From: Dyadobacter sp. CY345
Lineage (GTDB): Bacteria > Bacteroidota > Bacteroidia > Cytophagales > Spirosomataceae
Assembly: GCF_021502725.1 (NCBI RefSeq)
Contig: NZ_JAKFFS010000006.1
Location: 434,001 to 498,000 of the forward strand
Direction: 5' to 3'
DNA: 64,000 bases
The position numbers and the translations under genes were made by a program. The notes below the pieces were generated by a model. The model was not told the DNA's origin and did not search any database. It worked only from the letters and a program-made list of their open reading frames with translations. Shown piece by piece: positions 51,036-60,043 of this stretch (position 1 is its first letter; each line of letters opens with the position of its first letter).

Positions 51036-51503
51036 TCACACTTCCCCAGTTCTCCGGCTCGGTAAAGAAAAATCAGTAGTGATTTCCCGAACGGGTGCAG
51101 AAGTCAGCTTAACAGGTTCATTAAAAAGTTTATTTACTTCCTGCTGAATATCGGCCCAACATGTCACTTTCTTGATATAACGACCCGGGACTGGCTTAGT
51201 ATTGATGCCCTGTTTGAAAAGCCAGTCGGCGCTCTCATAGGAAAAGATTAAAATCGGGAGCTCCGGCTTATGTTTAATCGTGTATTTGATCAACGACAGC
51301 ACCTGCTCGTCCTGCTTGTTTAATGAAACAATGAAGAGATCATAGTTTTGCTTTACTTCATTCACTTTGAAAAGTGAGGATTGCAAAATCTGGCTGATAC
51401 TTTCTGCCGTTTCAATTTTGATGTTTTTATTTTCTCTCTCTAACCGACTGGATATCCCGATTTTGAAGATTGATTCACTTTCTAAAATCAAAAGATTATA
51501 CAT
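51036..51503 (-). CDS. Receiver-like domain protein without a clear phosphoacceptor
   Basis: A 155-aa protein whose layout follows a CheY-like fold: MYNLLILESESIFKIG (first strand, where Asp-Asp is replaced by Glu-Ser-Glu), QNYDLFIVSLNKQD at the phosphoacceptor position with Ser-Leu-Asn in place of Asp, LPILIFSYESA (Thr/Ser region) and a late VPGRYIKKVTCW with Lys. There is no output domain. It is probably a pseudo-receiver or single-domain signalling protein that works without phosphorylation. Its only neighbour is convergent, so no partner kinase is obvious. Confidence 0.55.
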   Translation of the reverse strand: MYNLLILESESIFKIGISSRLERENKNIKIETAESISQILQSSLFKVNEVKQNYDLFIVSLNKQDEQVLSLIKYTIKHKPELPILIFSYESADWLFKQGINTKPVPGRYIKKVTCWADIQQEVNKLFNEPVKLTSAPVREITTDFSLPSRRTGEV

Positions 51504-51733
51504 AAAAAACTGACAATTTTGAGGATGGTGTTACAAGGGCTTTGGAAAACAAATTTAAGCGAGAAATCACAATTAAAACTATGTGGACCCGTAAATTAAT
51601 GTAGAATTATTTTGATTAACCTACATTAGCTTCCAAATACCGAAGGCATGCAGTATTTGATCAGATAACAATACCTTAAAATCAAAAATTTAATATTTTA
51701 GTAATTTTAGCTCTCGAATTTATCAGCTCTAAG

Positions 51734-52540
51734 ATGATCTTTCTCAAATCCTTACTTTTTTTCGCAAGCCTGACGGCGTCGTTGCAATTTTCTAAATCTT
51801 ACTCCCAGACTATCACAGAGATACAAAGATTTCAGGTATCCGAAGCAAAACAAGCCGTTGCAGTTGATGAGCAATACTTTTATGTGATCAATAATAGTAC
51901 AATTTTAAAATACACCAAAGCGGACGGCAAGCAAGTGTCCAGTTGGGAAGGAACCAAAGATGGTATCAAACATCTCAACAGCGGTGTAGTGATTGACGGA
52001 AAATTGTATTGCGCCAACTCGAATTATCCCGAAATTCCTATGGCAAGCAGCATCGAAATATTTGACACAAAAAATTTACAACACATTGGTAACCATAGTT
52101 TTGGAATTGCAGAACATGGCTCCCTAACCTGGATTGATCAAAAAGATGGCTTTTGGTGGGTCGGTTTTGCGCATTATGGCGGGAAGGAATCCAGTGAAGG
52201 AAGAGACGTTCGCTGGACTTCGCTGGTGCGGTATGACAAAGAATTCCGACAACTTGAATCCTGGATTTTTCCTAAAAATATTGTTGAAGTGTTCACCCCG
52301 AAAAGCAACTCCGGCGGTGCCTGGGGAAATAATGGTTTACTATACTGCACGGGGCACGACCGGCCGGAAGTATACGTTATGAAAATTCCAAAATCGGGTT
52401 ACACGATTGAACATATTGCAACGCTGCCTGCATCAATTCATGGACAAGGCATTGCAATGGACCGTTCTGTTCAGAAAAAACAGATAATTTATGGGTTGAA
52501 CAGAGCGACAAACACAGTCACAATTTCGGAAATTAAGTAA
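51734..52540 (+). CDS. Exported beta-propeller-like protein
   Basis: A 268-aa protein with a signal peptide (about residues 1-25, LTASLQFSKSYSQ). The mature sequence is rich in Trp, Tyr and Gly and shows repeat-like strands: YFYVINNSTILKYTKADGKQ, GKLYCANSNYPE, WVGFAHYGG, NNGLLYCTGHDRPEVYVM and IIYGLNRATNTVTI. This suggests a small beta-propeller similar to proteins annotated as cycloisomerase in Cytophagales. No catalytic motif can be named. Monocistronic as far as visible. Confidence 0.6.
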   Translation: MIFLKSLLFFASLTASLQFSKSYSQTITEIQRFQVSEAKQAVAVDEQYFYVINNSTILKYTKADGKQVSSWEGTKDGIKHLNSGVVIDGKLYCANSNYPEIPMASSIEIFDTKNLQHIGNHSFGIAEHGSLTWIDQKDGFWWVGFAHYGGKESSEGRDVRWTSLVRYDKEFRQLESWIFPKNIVEVFTPKSNSGGAWGNNGLLYCTGHDRPEVYVMKIPKSGYTIEHIATLPASIHGQGIAMDRSVQKKQIIYGLNRATNTVTISEIK

Positions 52541-52665
52541 TGCAAAACATCAAAAATTTACGACTTTTCTGATTCTATGAATTGATCAGCGAAGATCTTG
52601 ATTCTAAAAGGTTGTAGATTATCACCCGACAGTTTTATCTCAAAACGGAAGTTTGTCTGAGCCAC

Positions 52666-52697
52666 TTGTTTCATTAGCAAACTTTTAAATACATTTA
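52666..52697 (+). promoter_or_regulatory. Candidate promoter of the SnoaL-like lipoprotein gene
   Basis: TTG at 52666-52668 and TACATTTA at 52690-52697 (one mismatch to TAnnTTTG) are 21 bases apart, the expected spacing for the Bacteroidota housekeeping sigma factor. The ATG is at 52740. Tentative. Confidence 0.35.
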
Positions 52698-52739
52698 GGT
52701 GACAAACTAGTTTTATCTGACCACCTGAATCTTAAAATT

Positions 52740-53177
52740 ATGAAAAAATTTACCTTCCTTTCTCTTTGTGTATTAACGCTATTTTCTTGCACCCAGAAAC
52801 AGCAAAACGACGGAAAAAATGAAAAATTAATTCGTCAATATTTCGAATCTTTCAATAAACATGACTGGAAAAGTCTTGCGAATTTTTATACCCAGACAGC
52901 CGAATTTAAAGATCCTTCGCTAGGTCAGGGAATTGTCAAACAAAACCGGGAGCAGATTGTTAAAAAATATAGCGAATTAAGTCAAACTTTCCCTGATGTT
53001 ACAGACAAGGTGCTGAATATCTATCCGTCAGGTGAAAATCATGTGATCGTTGAATTTGTTTCCACAGGAACAGCTCCCGATAGTTCAAAATTTGAATTGC
53101 CGATTTGTACAATTTTCAAAATTGAGAATGGACTGATAACAGAAGACTTTACCTATTACGATAATTTCGAAGAATAG
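52740..53177 (+). CDS. SnoaL-like (NTF2-fold) lipoprotein
   Basis: A 145-aa protein. The signal ends LTLFSC with a lipobox Cys near residue 17. The mature part is one SnoaL/NTF2-like domain: IRQYFESFNKHDWKSLANFY, FKDPSLGQGIV, HVIVEFVSTGTAPDSSKFE and ICTIFKIENGLITEDFTYYD. This fold hosts many enzymes and binding proteins; no catalytic residues can be assigned. It is anchored to a membrane by the lipid. The DMT transporter gene starts 23 bases downstream, so the two are probably one operon. Confidence 0.8.
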   Translation: MKKFTFLSLCVLTLFSCTQKQQNDGKNEKLIRQYFESFNKHDWKSLANFYTQTAEFKDPSLGQGIVKQNREQIVKKYSELSQTFPDVTDKVLNIYPSGENHVIVEFVSTGTAPDSSKFELPICTIFKIENGLITEDFTYYDNFEE

Positions 53178-53200
53178 CCGGTTCTTCTATAATACTAAAA

Positions 53201-54082
53201 ATGAAAAAAGCCTTTATTCAACTTCACATATCCATAATCCTTGCAGGATTCACGGGCGTTTTCGGGAAGGCAATATCACTTAACGAAGGCCTGCTGGTTT
53301 GGTACCGAATGCTTATTTCCGGAATTTTGCTCCTCCTGATTTTAGGTGCTTCGAGAAAACTGAAAGCAGTTTCCAGAAAGGATTTTCAACGCATTGCGCT
53401 GACCGGCTGTTTGCTGGGACTACACTGGATTTTCTTTTATGGGAGCATTAAGTATTCGAATATTTCGGTCGGTGTAGTCTGTTTTTCCCTGACTGGATTT
53501 TTCACTGCCATCCTCGCCCCTATCCTGAATAAAAAGAAATTTGAAGCTTCGGAACTGCTGCTCAGCGGATTAACATTATTGGGAATCGGTCTGATTTTTA
53601 GTTTCGATTCACAATATCGTACAGGTATTTTGCTCGGCGTGATGTCCTCGCTTTTGGTTGCATTTTACACAATCGCTAACGAGCGACTGGCTCATTCGTT
53701 TAAAAGTGAAGTCATTACGGTTTATCAAATGATCGGCGGAAGTATAGGTCTCGCTTTTCTGATGCCATTTTACCTTCATTATTTCCCCGTCGAAACGATG
53801 ATTCCTTCCTGGCAGGATTTGGGTTACCTGATTATGTTGTCACTGTTCTGCACCGTTCTTTTGTACATGCTGCTAATCCAGGCGCTCAACAAAATTTCTG
53901 CATTTACCGTAAACCTGAGCTTCAACCTGGAACCTATTTATACGATCATCCTGGCCATTCTGATCTACAAAGAAAACCGGGAATTAACATGGCCATTTTA
54001 CATCGGTCTTGGTTTGATTATACTCTCGGTTGTGCTGCAAATGGTCAAAGTATCAAGGCAACATAAAAAGGAATTGATTTAG
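53201..54082 (+). CDS. EamA/DMT-family transporter
   Basis: A 293-aa protein with ten transmembrane helices forming two EamA repeats. Segments such as HISIILAGFTGVFGKAISLN, GLLVWYRMLISGILLLLIL and LHWIFFYGSIKYSNISVGVV mark the first repeat. NLSFNLEPIYTIILAILIYKE is the end of the second. The family exports or imports small metabolites and amino acids; the substrate is unknown. It follows a SnoaL-like lipoprotein gene by 23 bases and is closed by a strong terminator. Confidence 0.9.
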   Translation: MKKAFIQLHISIILAGFTGVFGKAISLNEGLLVWYRMLISGILLLLILGASRKLKAVSRKDFQRIALTGCLLGLHWIFFYGSIKYSNISVGVVCFSLTGFFTAILAPILNKKKFEASELLLSGLTLLGIGLIFSFDSQYRTGILLGVMSSLLVAFYTIANERLAHSFKSEVITVYQMIGGSIGLAFLMPFYLHYFPVETMIPSWQDLGYLIMLSLFCTVLLYMLLIQALNKISAFTVNLSFNLEPIYTIILAILIYKENRELTWPFYIGLGLIILSVVLQMVKVSRQHKKELI

Positions 54083-54096
54083 TTTAACTTTTTAAT

Positions 54097-54132
54097 AATG
54101 AAAATGCTGCCCATAAGGACAGCATTTTCATT
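54097..54132. terminator. Bidirectional terminator between the DMT transporter and the surface-protein genes
   Basis: A perfect 13-bp stem (AATGAAAATGCTG at 54097-54109, complement at 54120-54132) with a 10-nt loop, between convergent stops at 54082 and 54187. Confidence 0.8.
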
Positions 54133-54186
54133 TTCGAGAAGGGGTTATAATATACTTAGCTTACAGTATGTATATAGTATTTCTAA

Positions 54187-55398
54187 TTACTTATTTATGA
54201 CAATCTTGTGCGCGCCAGACGTTCCGTCAAGATGAGTCAGTTTCAATAAATACATTCCGTTTGCCAAATATCCGACAGGGATTCCACTGGAAATGATGCT
54301 CGAAAGGGAAGCTGGTGAAGATCGGTATGCCACCACTCCATTCGTGTTCACAATCGAAATTTCCTTTACATTTTCAAGATCGATATCTTTCAGAAACAAG
54401 ACATTGGAAACAGGGTTTGGATATACACTTACACGGCTTTCCGCGCTTCCAAATTTAATGTTTCTGATAGTACTGTAAGCAAATGTTGCGTCGCGGTCGA
54501 TCATTTTCAGACGGTAATAATTCATACCCCTTTTAGGAGAAACATCTGAGAATGTGTAGTGAAGTAAGCTTTTGCTTTCACCGGCGGCTTCTTTTTCTCC
54601 AATAAAATTCCAGTTTTTTGCGTCTGTGCTGCGCTCAACCTCAAAGCGTTCTGCATTTACTTCTTCCGTAGTCGCCCATTTCAATTGCGCCGTACCCGTT
54701 TCTTCTGTTACAGAAAAGGAAACAAGTTTTACAGGAAGTGGAGAATTAACACAAAACTCTATCGGATCGCTGATATCTGTACAACCGCCGCCAATAGCCG
54801 AAAGATTGGTGGATGCAGTAAAAACTGGTGAGGCAAAACCATTGGCTGTATTGTAATTTACCGCGTAGATTCGGTAAGTACCAACAGATGCAGGTGCTGT
54901 CAAAGTAGTTGCCGTCCCGCTTGAAATAATCACATCAGCATTGTTTGTAAGTACATACCGCGTTTCATATCCTGCACTGGTATTCTGTCCAGCTGGCGTA
55001 AAAGAAATAGAAGTGCCGGTCACTAAACAACCACCTGTTATACAGAATGTAACTGACGTAGCGCCTACCGAAACACAAGTACCTGAGACTGCGCTGATGT
55101 TACTGCCACGAGTAAAAGCTGGTTCTGAATCGTCACGGAAGTTGACAGTGTAAATTTTGTAAGATCCATCCACGCCTGGTGCGGAAAAGCCGCTTACGAC
55201 TGTTTTGATAATAGTCCCATCTTCGGTTGTGAGCACGTTTGCAGTCGTATAACCTGCCGTAACATTATTGCCAGAAACGGAAAAATTTATAATAGCCCCG
55301 GGGCTCAGACATTGTGAAAAACCATTGAGCGAAGCGCCCATAAAAATAAAAACCAGCGCAATCTGACTCCAAAGCACCCATTTTTTAGAATGTATCAT
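54187..55398 (-). CDS. T9SS-exported surface protein with repeated beta domains
   Basis: A 403-aa protein with a signal peptide (ending SLNGFSQ). Two similar beta-rich repeats follow: INFSVSGNNVTAGYTTANVL and ISFTPAGQNTSAGYETRYVL, about 100 residues apart. A third region (VKLVSFSVTEETGTAQLKWA) is the usual pre-sorting fold, and the C-terminus is a type A sorting domain (VYPNPVSNVLFLKD ... GMYLLKLTHLDG). It is therefore secreted by T9SS and attached or released at the surface. Role unknown; adhesion is a reasonable guess. It lies 30 bases downstream of the gene at 55429-57057. Confidence 0.82.
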   Translation of the reverse strand: MIHSKKWVLWSQIALVFIFMGASLNGFSQCLSPGAIINFSVSGNNVTAGYTTANVLTTEDGTIIKTVVSGFSAPGVDGSYKIYTVNFRDDSEPAFTRGSNISAVSGTCVSVGATSVTFCITGGCLVTGTSISFTPAGQNTSAGYETRYVLTNNADVIISSGTATTLTAPASVGTYRIYAVNYNTANGFASPVFTASTNLSAIGGGCTDISDPIEFCVNSPLPVKLVSFSVTEETGTAQLKWATTEEVNAERFEVERSTDAKNWNFIGEKEAAGESKSLLHYTFSDVSPKRGMNYYRLKMIDRDATFAYSTIRNIKFGSAESRVSVYPNPVSNVLFLKDIDLENVKEISIVNTNGVVAYRSSPASLSSIISSGIPVGYLANGMYLLKLTHLDGTSGAHKIVINK

Positions 55399-55428
55399 GT
55401 TTGATGATATTTAAGTGTTGGAAATCAA

Positions 55429-57057
55429 TTAAGGATTAAGCGTGATCGTGCCTGCCGCCGGCGTGCAGCAGTCCGCAGCCTGAACTGTGACAGAAGTTGC
55501 CACCGATGCTCCACAGCCGTCCTTCACCATAATTTGATAAACGCCCGGAGTTAAACCACTTTTGATGTTGCTCGCCTGATAGGTTGCGCCGTTATCAAAA
55601 CTGTAAGTTTGGCCTGTGATAGGGTTATCGATTGTAATCGTACCGGTTGCCAATGAACAAGTTGGCTGGGTAACCACAGCAGAAGGCGTTGGCAAAGGCA
55701 AACATCCGCCGAATGTGAAGTATGAAGCACCAGGAGCCCATGCTGTTGCGTATGAGAAATAATCAACGCCGTTAATTGTTATTGGCGTTAGTACCAAGGG
55801 GTATGTTGCGGCTGAGGTTGCAGAACCGGTCGCGTTTCTAACGATACGCGGCGAAGTGTAAGCCGAGACCGCACTGGCCGGGAAAAGAAGTGTAACGGCC
55901 TGCGAGATACTTCCAGCATTTTCTACCTTCCACCATCTGTTAAAGACATCATTTACATTTGTCAGGTTACTTGCATAACTGGTACCTGGAAGATTATTAT
56001 CACCCCAGATTATATACCTTCTGTCCAGACCGATAGCACCTGCGTTTGCTGCGTTGGTCGCCTGTGGTGCACCGTTAAGACTCATAATAACCTGATCTCC
56101 CGGATTGGAACTCTGGCTTTGTTTTTGTAATAAAAGCGAGGTATCGTCACGACCAACACCCGCAATATTATTTTCATATCCTGCCACTGAATATACCGTT
56201 GAACCATCTGATGTCACATAATCAAAGGGTAACGTCTTTCCGTATTTGATAGCAAGATATGTTTCAACCTGCTGGCGTTCCAGCGTTGTCAGATCTTTTT
56301 CATATACAATTGTTTCAAACAAATTCCCTGCCCAGGGTTGCGTATTGCTGATACTGCTTCCTATGCGGAGCTCCTTACCTTCAAGGCTATACGCACCGAT
56401 AGCACCGTTTCCAGCTGCGGCAGATGACCCATTTCTAAATATCTGGTGATTAAAGGCTGGAACAGCGACAGTTCCCGTTCTAAATGTCCATATATTATTT
56501 GTATTGTAGTCAGAAGCGGCCATCGGTATCGCTATTCTACCTCCGGAAACTGCATTTCCCATATCATAATAAATCGTCCCACCGTTCGGAAGATGTACGT
56601 TCAAACGGTTATTACTTGTATTGGCATCCGATGACCCCCACAAAACGCTGGTCAGAGAAGTGGCATCGCCAAGTATTTTTGCAGCTAAAAAAGTGGAATT
56701 ACTATTCACCGGATCAGCGCCGAATACCGTAGAGTTTATCAAAACATCATTTGTTCCATTAAAACGAACGACCGGGTTCCAGTTCGCCAGATTTGCCGCG
56801 TCATCATAATAGGTAGCTGTTCCAATAAAGTTTTTCGCTCCAGGCTGTGAGGTCCAGCTTGTCACAGCGCTTGCGTTTGTCGTTGTACCGGTTCCGCTGT
56901 TGGCCTTTAACCAGACCATAGCGCCTGTAACACCTCCCGGAGATTGTGCGTGCGAGGTTGAGATCGCGGCTAGTAAAATTGCCGTCATCTGGCAGCCAAT
57001 AAAAAGATTTTTCAGCCGGATAGCTCCGACCTGAAATGTGGTAAAAAGTTGTTTCAT
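55429..57057 (-). CDS. Large exported lectin/LamG-like surface protein lacking a sorting domain
   Basis: A 542-aa protein with a long signal region (cleavage near STSHAQ at about 38). The N-terminal half resembles concanavalin/LamG-like domains of Bacteroidota surface proteins: VTGAMVWLKANSGTGTTTN, FRNGSSAAAGNGAIGAYSL and LFETIVYEKDLTTLERQQVE. A segment EIYLAIKYGKTLPFDYVTSD-like (YLAIKYGKTLPFDYV) marks the fold end. The C-terminus holds a SprB-like repeat (YSFDNGATYQASNIKSGLTP) and stops abruptly at CCTPAAGTITLNP. No T9SS sorting domain is present, which is unusual for this architecture. The adjacent gene begins with a matching CLSPGAIINF repeat. Confidence 0.75.
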   Translation of the reverse strand: MKQLFTTFQVGAIRLKNLFIGCQMTAILLAAISTSHAQSPGGVTGAMVWLKANSGTGTTTNASAVTSWTSQPGAKNFIGTATYYDDAANLANWNPVVRFNGTNDVLINSTVFGADPVNSNSTFLAAKILGDATSLTSVLWGSSDANTSNNRLNVHLPNGGTIYYDMGNAVSGGRIAIPMAASDYNTNNIWTFRTGTVAVPAFNHQIFRNGSSAAAGNGAIGAYSLEGKELRIGSSISNTQPWAGNLFETIVYEKDLTTLERQQVETYLAIKYGKTLPFDYVTSDGSTVYSVAGYENNIAGVGRDDTSLLLQKQSQSSNPGDQVIMSLNGAPQATNAANAGAIGLDRRYIIWGDNNLPGTSYASNLTNVNDVFNRWWKVENAGSISQAVTLLFPASAVSAYTSPRIVRNATGSATSAATYPLVLTPITINGVDYFSYATAWAPGASYFTFGGCLPLPTPSAVVTQPTCSLATGTITIDNPITGQTYSFDNGATYQASNIKSGLTPGVYQIMVKDGCGASVATSVTVQAADCCTPAAGTITLNP

Positions 57058-57358
57058 AGTTCTAATTAAGAAATTGATTTACTTCAACTGATACAGGTAA
57101 ATATCCCGATATAATGCTTTTCGACTTCTACAAACTCTACCTACATACAGCAATAAGTATTTCGATACGAGCGATCAAATCTATTAACTATTGAAAAATT
57201 AATTCGTAGCGACACTTTTGGCGTCTGTGTAAAATAAATTAGACAAGCCCTGAAAGTAGTATTTTCGTAACGCATAAGGATACCGGAACACGCCGGTTTG
57301 GCTGACCAATAAGATATACTTTAACAAGTAGGCTAAGCAGGATTTCTGAAATGGATTT
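57058..57358. other. 301-bp gap between surface-protein and NarL regulator genes
   Basis: Between the start of the surface-protein gene (minus) and the stop of the NarL-type regulator gene (minus). It should hold the surface-gene promoter. A short hairpin ACCGG/CCGGT (57292-57307, 6-nt loop) with AAA downstream on the minus strand may terminate the regulator gene; the stem is only 5 bp. No gene is seen. Confidence 0.45.
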
Positions 57359-58015
57359 CTATCTGTTTTGTCCTGAGGCATTATTAAGTTCCCAAACTTT
57401 TTTCAACAGCTGAGACAAATTACTCACTTTCATCTTTTCAAAAATCCTGTTTTTATAAACACTCACTGTCGGCAATGCAAGTGATAATTTATGAGCAATT
57501 TCACTGGTACTTTTGCCTGCGATAATGTGCTCCATTACCTCCGCTTCACGAGTGGAAAGTCGGGATATCTGGGATGAGAGACTCATAATCTGATTTTCAG
57601 GATCGATATTTTCCAATAAATGTTCCGTCAGAAACGGGCTCATGTAAATTCCGTCAGCAAGAATTGTTTGGAAAGCGGACTGAAATTCTTTTACCGTGCA
57701 GGTCTTCGGCACAAACCCCCGCGCTCCGGCCTTGATATACGAAATTGCATAAGTTTCTTCCGGATAAGAGGAGAACATCAAAACCTTCAAGCCAGGTCTG
57801 ATGGCAAATATTTCGTGCAGCATACCAACGTGATTGCCCCCTGGAATATTGATGTCCAATACCAGCATATCATAAGAAACGGCATTTATCATTTTCAGCG
57901 TACTTTCAACAGAAATTGACATATCGGTTTCGCAGTCCGGATATATTTCGCTGATCATCATACCAGCGCCCAAGGCAATTACGCCATGATCATCAGCGAT
58001 GAGAATTTTCAACAT
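57359..58015 (-). CDS. NarL/FixJ-type response regulator (orphan in window)
   Basis: A 218-aa regulator. The receiver has ILIADDHGVI, phosphoacceptor Asp54 in MLVLDINIPGG, Ser in MFSSYPE and Lys in GFVPKTCT. The LuxR-type domain is at about 145-210: LSTREAEVMEHIIAGKSTSE then IAHKLSLALPTVSVYKNRIF. No kinase gene is adjacent. Its position upstream of two surface-protein genes suggests, but does not show, that it regulates them. It is not closely similar to the urea-island regulator beyond family level. Confidence 0.88.
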   Translation of the reverse strand: MLKILIADDHGVIALGAGMMISEIYPDCETDMSISVESTLKMINAVSYDMLVLDINIPGGNHVGMLHEIFAIRPGLKVLMFSSYPEETYAISYIKAGARGFVPKTCTVKEFQSAFQTILADGIYMSPFLTEHLLENIDPENQIMSLSSQISRLSTREAEVMEHIIAGKSTSEIAHKLSLALPTVSVYKNRIFEKMKVSNLSQLLKKVWELNNASGQNR

Positions 58016-58491
58016 AATTTAAATAAACTGGTAAGGAGGTAGTGTTAATTACGCAGTAAACTTAAATTAAATAAACGACCGGTTTCACTTTTTCACGAAA
58101 GTTATATTCAAGTAAGATCGTTTGGCAGTTGAAAACAGACGCGATTTTTAGTAGTCGGCAGGAGGTAAAAAAACACCAGACAACAAAACATGATATATAT
58201 CATATTTTCAGATTAAGCGAATTTTGAATATAGTTCTAAATTTGCACTGTCTTTACATGCCTTAGTTCAGGTACTTTCGATCAGCATTTACTTATCCTCC
58301 TCTATTCATTACACTCAACTTTTTAATATTTTGCAAGCACATGGCTGCCCCTTAGCGGCCATGCGTATTAAAGTCTGCTACGGCCTCATTCACCTATTAC
58401 TAATAATTTAGTTATTTAATATTTTTTAATACAATAGGCAGCTAACACTGGCGTTTGGATTTTATGTTTCACCTAATCCAATCAAATCATT
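58016..58491. other. 476-bp gap between divergent NarL regulator and Skp-like genes
   Basis: A divergent promoter region. TAAATTTG at 58237-58244 is an exact match to the -7 consensus TAnnTTTG for the plus strand, but no -33 element at the right spacing is seen and the leader would be about 240 bases. A weak hairpin CATGGC/GCCATG occurs at 58340-58363. No gene was recognised. Confidence 0.45.
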
Positions 58492-59088
58492 ATGAGATCA
58501 CTAACTGTACTTTGTTTGCTTTTCTGTCTTAGTTTTTCGGTAGGTTTTGGGCAGAAATCCATCGAAAAAATTGGATACGTAGACCAACAGCTGATCATCG
58601 AAAGAATGCCTGAGTTTAAAAAACTGAATCAGGAAATCACGTTGAAAAGCCAGCAGTATGAAAAAATCTTAAAAGGAAAATACGACGACTATGAAGCGAA
58701 GTCCGCAGCTCTTGACAAATTGGTTGCTGGCAAAGCTGAGCAAATGATAATAAGAGACAAGGCGCTGGAACTTGATAACCTGAAAAAATCTTTTGATGAA
58801 TTTGAGGCTAATGCCATGAAAGAACTTCGTGATTATTATTCCAAAAAATTCTCTCCGATCAAGCAAAAGGTGAATGACGCCATTGTTTTCGCTGGCCGCC
58901 AAAAGGGTTATTCTTTTATTTTGAGAATGGATCTTAATCCGGACGGAGGAGATATATGGCCAGTTGTATTATTTGCGAGGGATTCGACGTCTAATCTATC
59001 CTCGGAAATCATGAAAAATCTTGGTATTGACAGTACGGCTGCGTCGGCAAGAAGAATCGGCCTTCCTCAGATGCTGCAACAGAAGTAG
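58492..59088 (+). CDS. Skp/OmpH-like periplasmic chaperone
   Basis: A 198-aa protein with signal peptide (MRSLTVLCLLFCLSFSVGFG). The mature part starts IEKIGYVDQQLIIERMPEFK, the OmpH family start, followed by long charged helices (EITLKSQQYEKILKGKYDDY) that form the Skp tentacles, then a C-terminal beta part (IVFAGRQKGYSFIL). It is expected to bind unfolded outer-membrane proteins. The C-terminal ~35 residues are longer than E. coli Skp. Unusually it is not next to bamA or lpx genes here, so it may be a paralogue. Confidence 0.83.
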   Translation: MRSLTVLCLLFCLSFSVGFGQKSIEKIGYVDQQLIIERMPEFKKLNQEITLKSQQYEKILKGKYDDYEAKSAALDKLVAGKAEQMIIRDKALELDNLKKSFDEFEANAMKELRDYYSKKFSPIKQKVNDAIVFAGRQKGYSFILRMDLNPDGGDIWPVVLFARDSTSNLSSEIMKNLGIDSTAASARRIGLPQMLQQK

Positions 59089-59104
59089 CTTGAATTCAAT
59101 CTGA

Positions 59105-59140
59105 AATGAAAATGAGAGCTTGAAGGCTCTCATTTTCATT
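59105..59140. terminator. Bidirectional terminator between Skp-like and TIM-barrel genes
   Basis: A perfect 15-bp stem (AATGAAAATGAGAGC at 59105-59119, complement at 59126-59140) with a 6-nt loop, between convergent stops at 59088 and 59183. T-rich right and A-rich left flanks. Confidence 0.85.
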
Positions 59141-59182
59141 TTGAATATAAAACGATTGATATATTCAGGCCCAGATTCGTGA

Positions 59183-60043
59183 TCAATAAGTCAGACTTTT
59201 TAGATAAGCAATCGTCTGAGGAACCTGGGTGGCATAACTTGGACTTTCGTCTTCGATATAATAATGTTGGATCGATGATTTTTTAGCGGCTTTTAAAATC
59301 GTCGGAATGTCCAGCTGTCCAGTTCCTAAGGCAACGTCATTTTCAACCGGCGTCCCACCCGAAAGATTACCCTCTACGCCTTTGCGCAGGTCTTTCATGT
59401 GAACCAATTTAAAGCGAGTAGGATATTTGTTGATCAAAGCAGCCGGATCCTGCCCAGGAAAAAATGCCCATAACATATCGAGCTCGAAGCTTACATATTT
59501 CGGATCGGTTTTCTGAATAATATAATCCATCAACGTCCCGTCTTCGTGTTTTTCAAATTCATAGCCGTGATTATGGTAGCAGAAAGTCAGCCCGAATTCG
59601 TCTTTTAGCTGCTTACCCATTTTGTTAAAATCGGCAACGGTTTGCTGAGCCATTTCCAGTGTGAAAGGACCTTTGTGAGGTATCCACGCCACCCGAACGA
59701 ACTTGGCACCTAAAGCCTTGGCGTTCTGTCCGACTTCCTGCGTTTTGTTAAGCGCATCATCATAGCTAACTCCAAAAGAAGAACATTTTATACCTCTTTC
59801 GTCCAGCAGTTTACGAAGCTCAGGAGCCGTTTTTCCAAACAAACTCGAAAATTCCATATCCTTTATTCCCAGTTCTTTGAGCGTATCCAGAGTGGCGGCT
59901 GCGTCCTTACTTAAACTTTTTCGAAAAGTGTAAGAAACCATTCCCGGTTGCTCAGTAAAAAGAGGTTTTCCTTTTTGTGCATAAAGATTATCATTACCCA
60001 AAGCGAAGGCAAACGCAAGAAAAGTCAGGTGTTTAATTTTCAT
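59183..60043 (-). CDS. Exported sugar-phosphate isomerase/epimerase-like TIM-barrel protein
   Basis: A 286-aa protein with signal peptide (MKIKHLTFLAFAFALG, cleaved near LYAQ). The AP_endonuc_2/xylose-isomerase-like TIM barrel is seen in GIKDMEFSSLFG, FCYHNHGYEFEKH (metal-site His/Glu region), SFELDMLWAFFPGQDP, KLVHMKDLRKG and a final HYYIEDESPSY with a Glu ligand. Exported members are very common in Bacteroidota and act on sugars or cyclic polyols such as keto-sugars; substrate unknown. It is monocistronic, closed by the terminator at 59105-59140. Confidence 0.88.
   Translation of the reverse strand: MKIKHLTFLAFAFALGNDNLYAQKGKPLFTEQPGMVSYTFRKSLSKDAAATLDTLKELGIKDMEFSSLFGKTAPELRKLLDERGIKCSSFGVSYDDALNKTQEVGQNAKALGAKFVRVAWIPHKGPFTLEMAQQTVADFNKMGKQLKDEFGLTFCYHNHGYEFEKHEDGTLMDYIIQKTDPKYVSFELDMLWAFFPGQDPAALINKYPTRFKLVHMKDLRKGVEGNLSGGTPVENDVALGTGQLDIPTILKAAKKSSIQHYYIEDESPSYATQVPQTIAYLKSLTY

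Noticed and set aside
54293..56809. Plus-strand frames antisense to the two surface-protein genes
   Set aside because: Low-complexity mirrored translations of beta-rich repeats without start context.
58340..58363. Hairpin CATGGC/GCCATG as a structured RNA element
   Set aside because: Stem is only 6 bp with a 12-nt loop and has no conserved context; it is likely chance.
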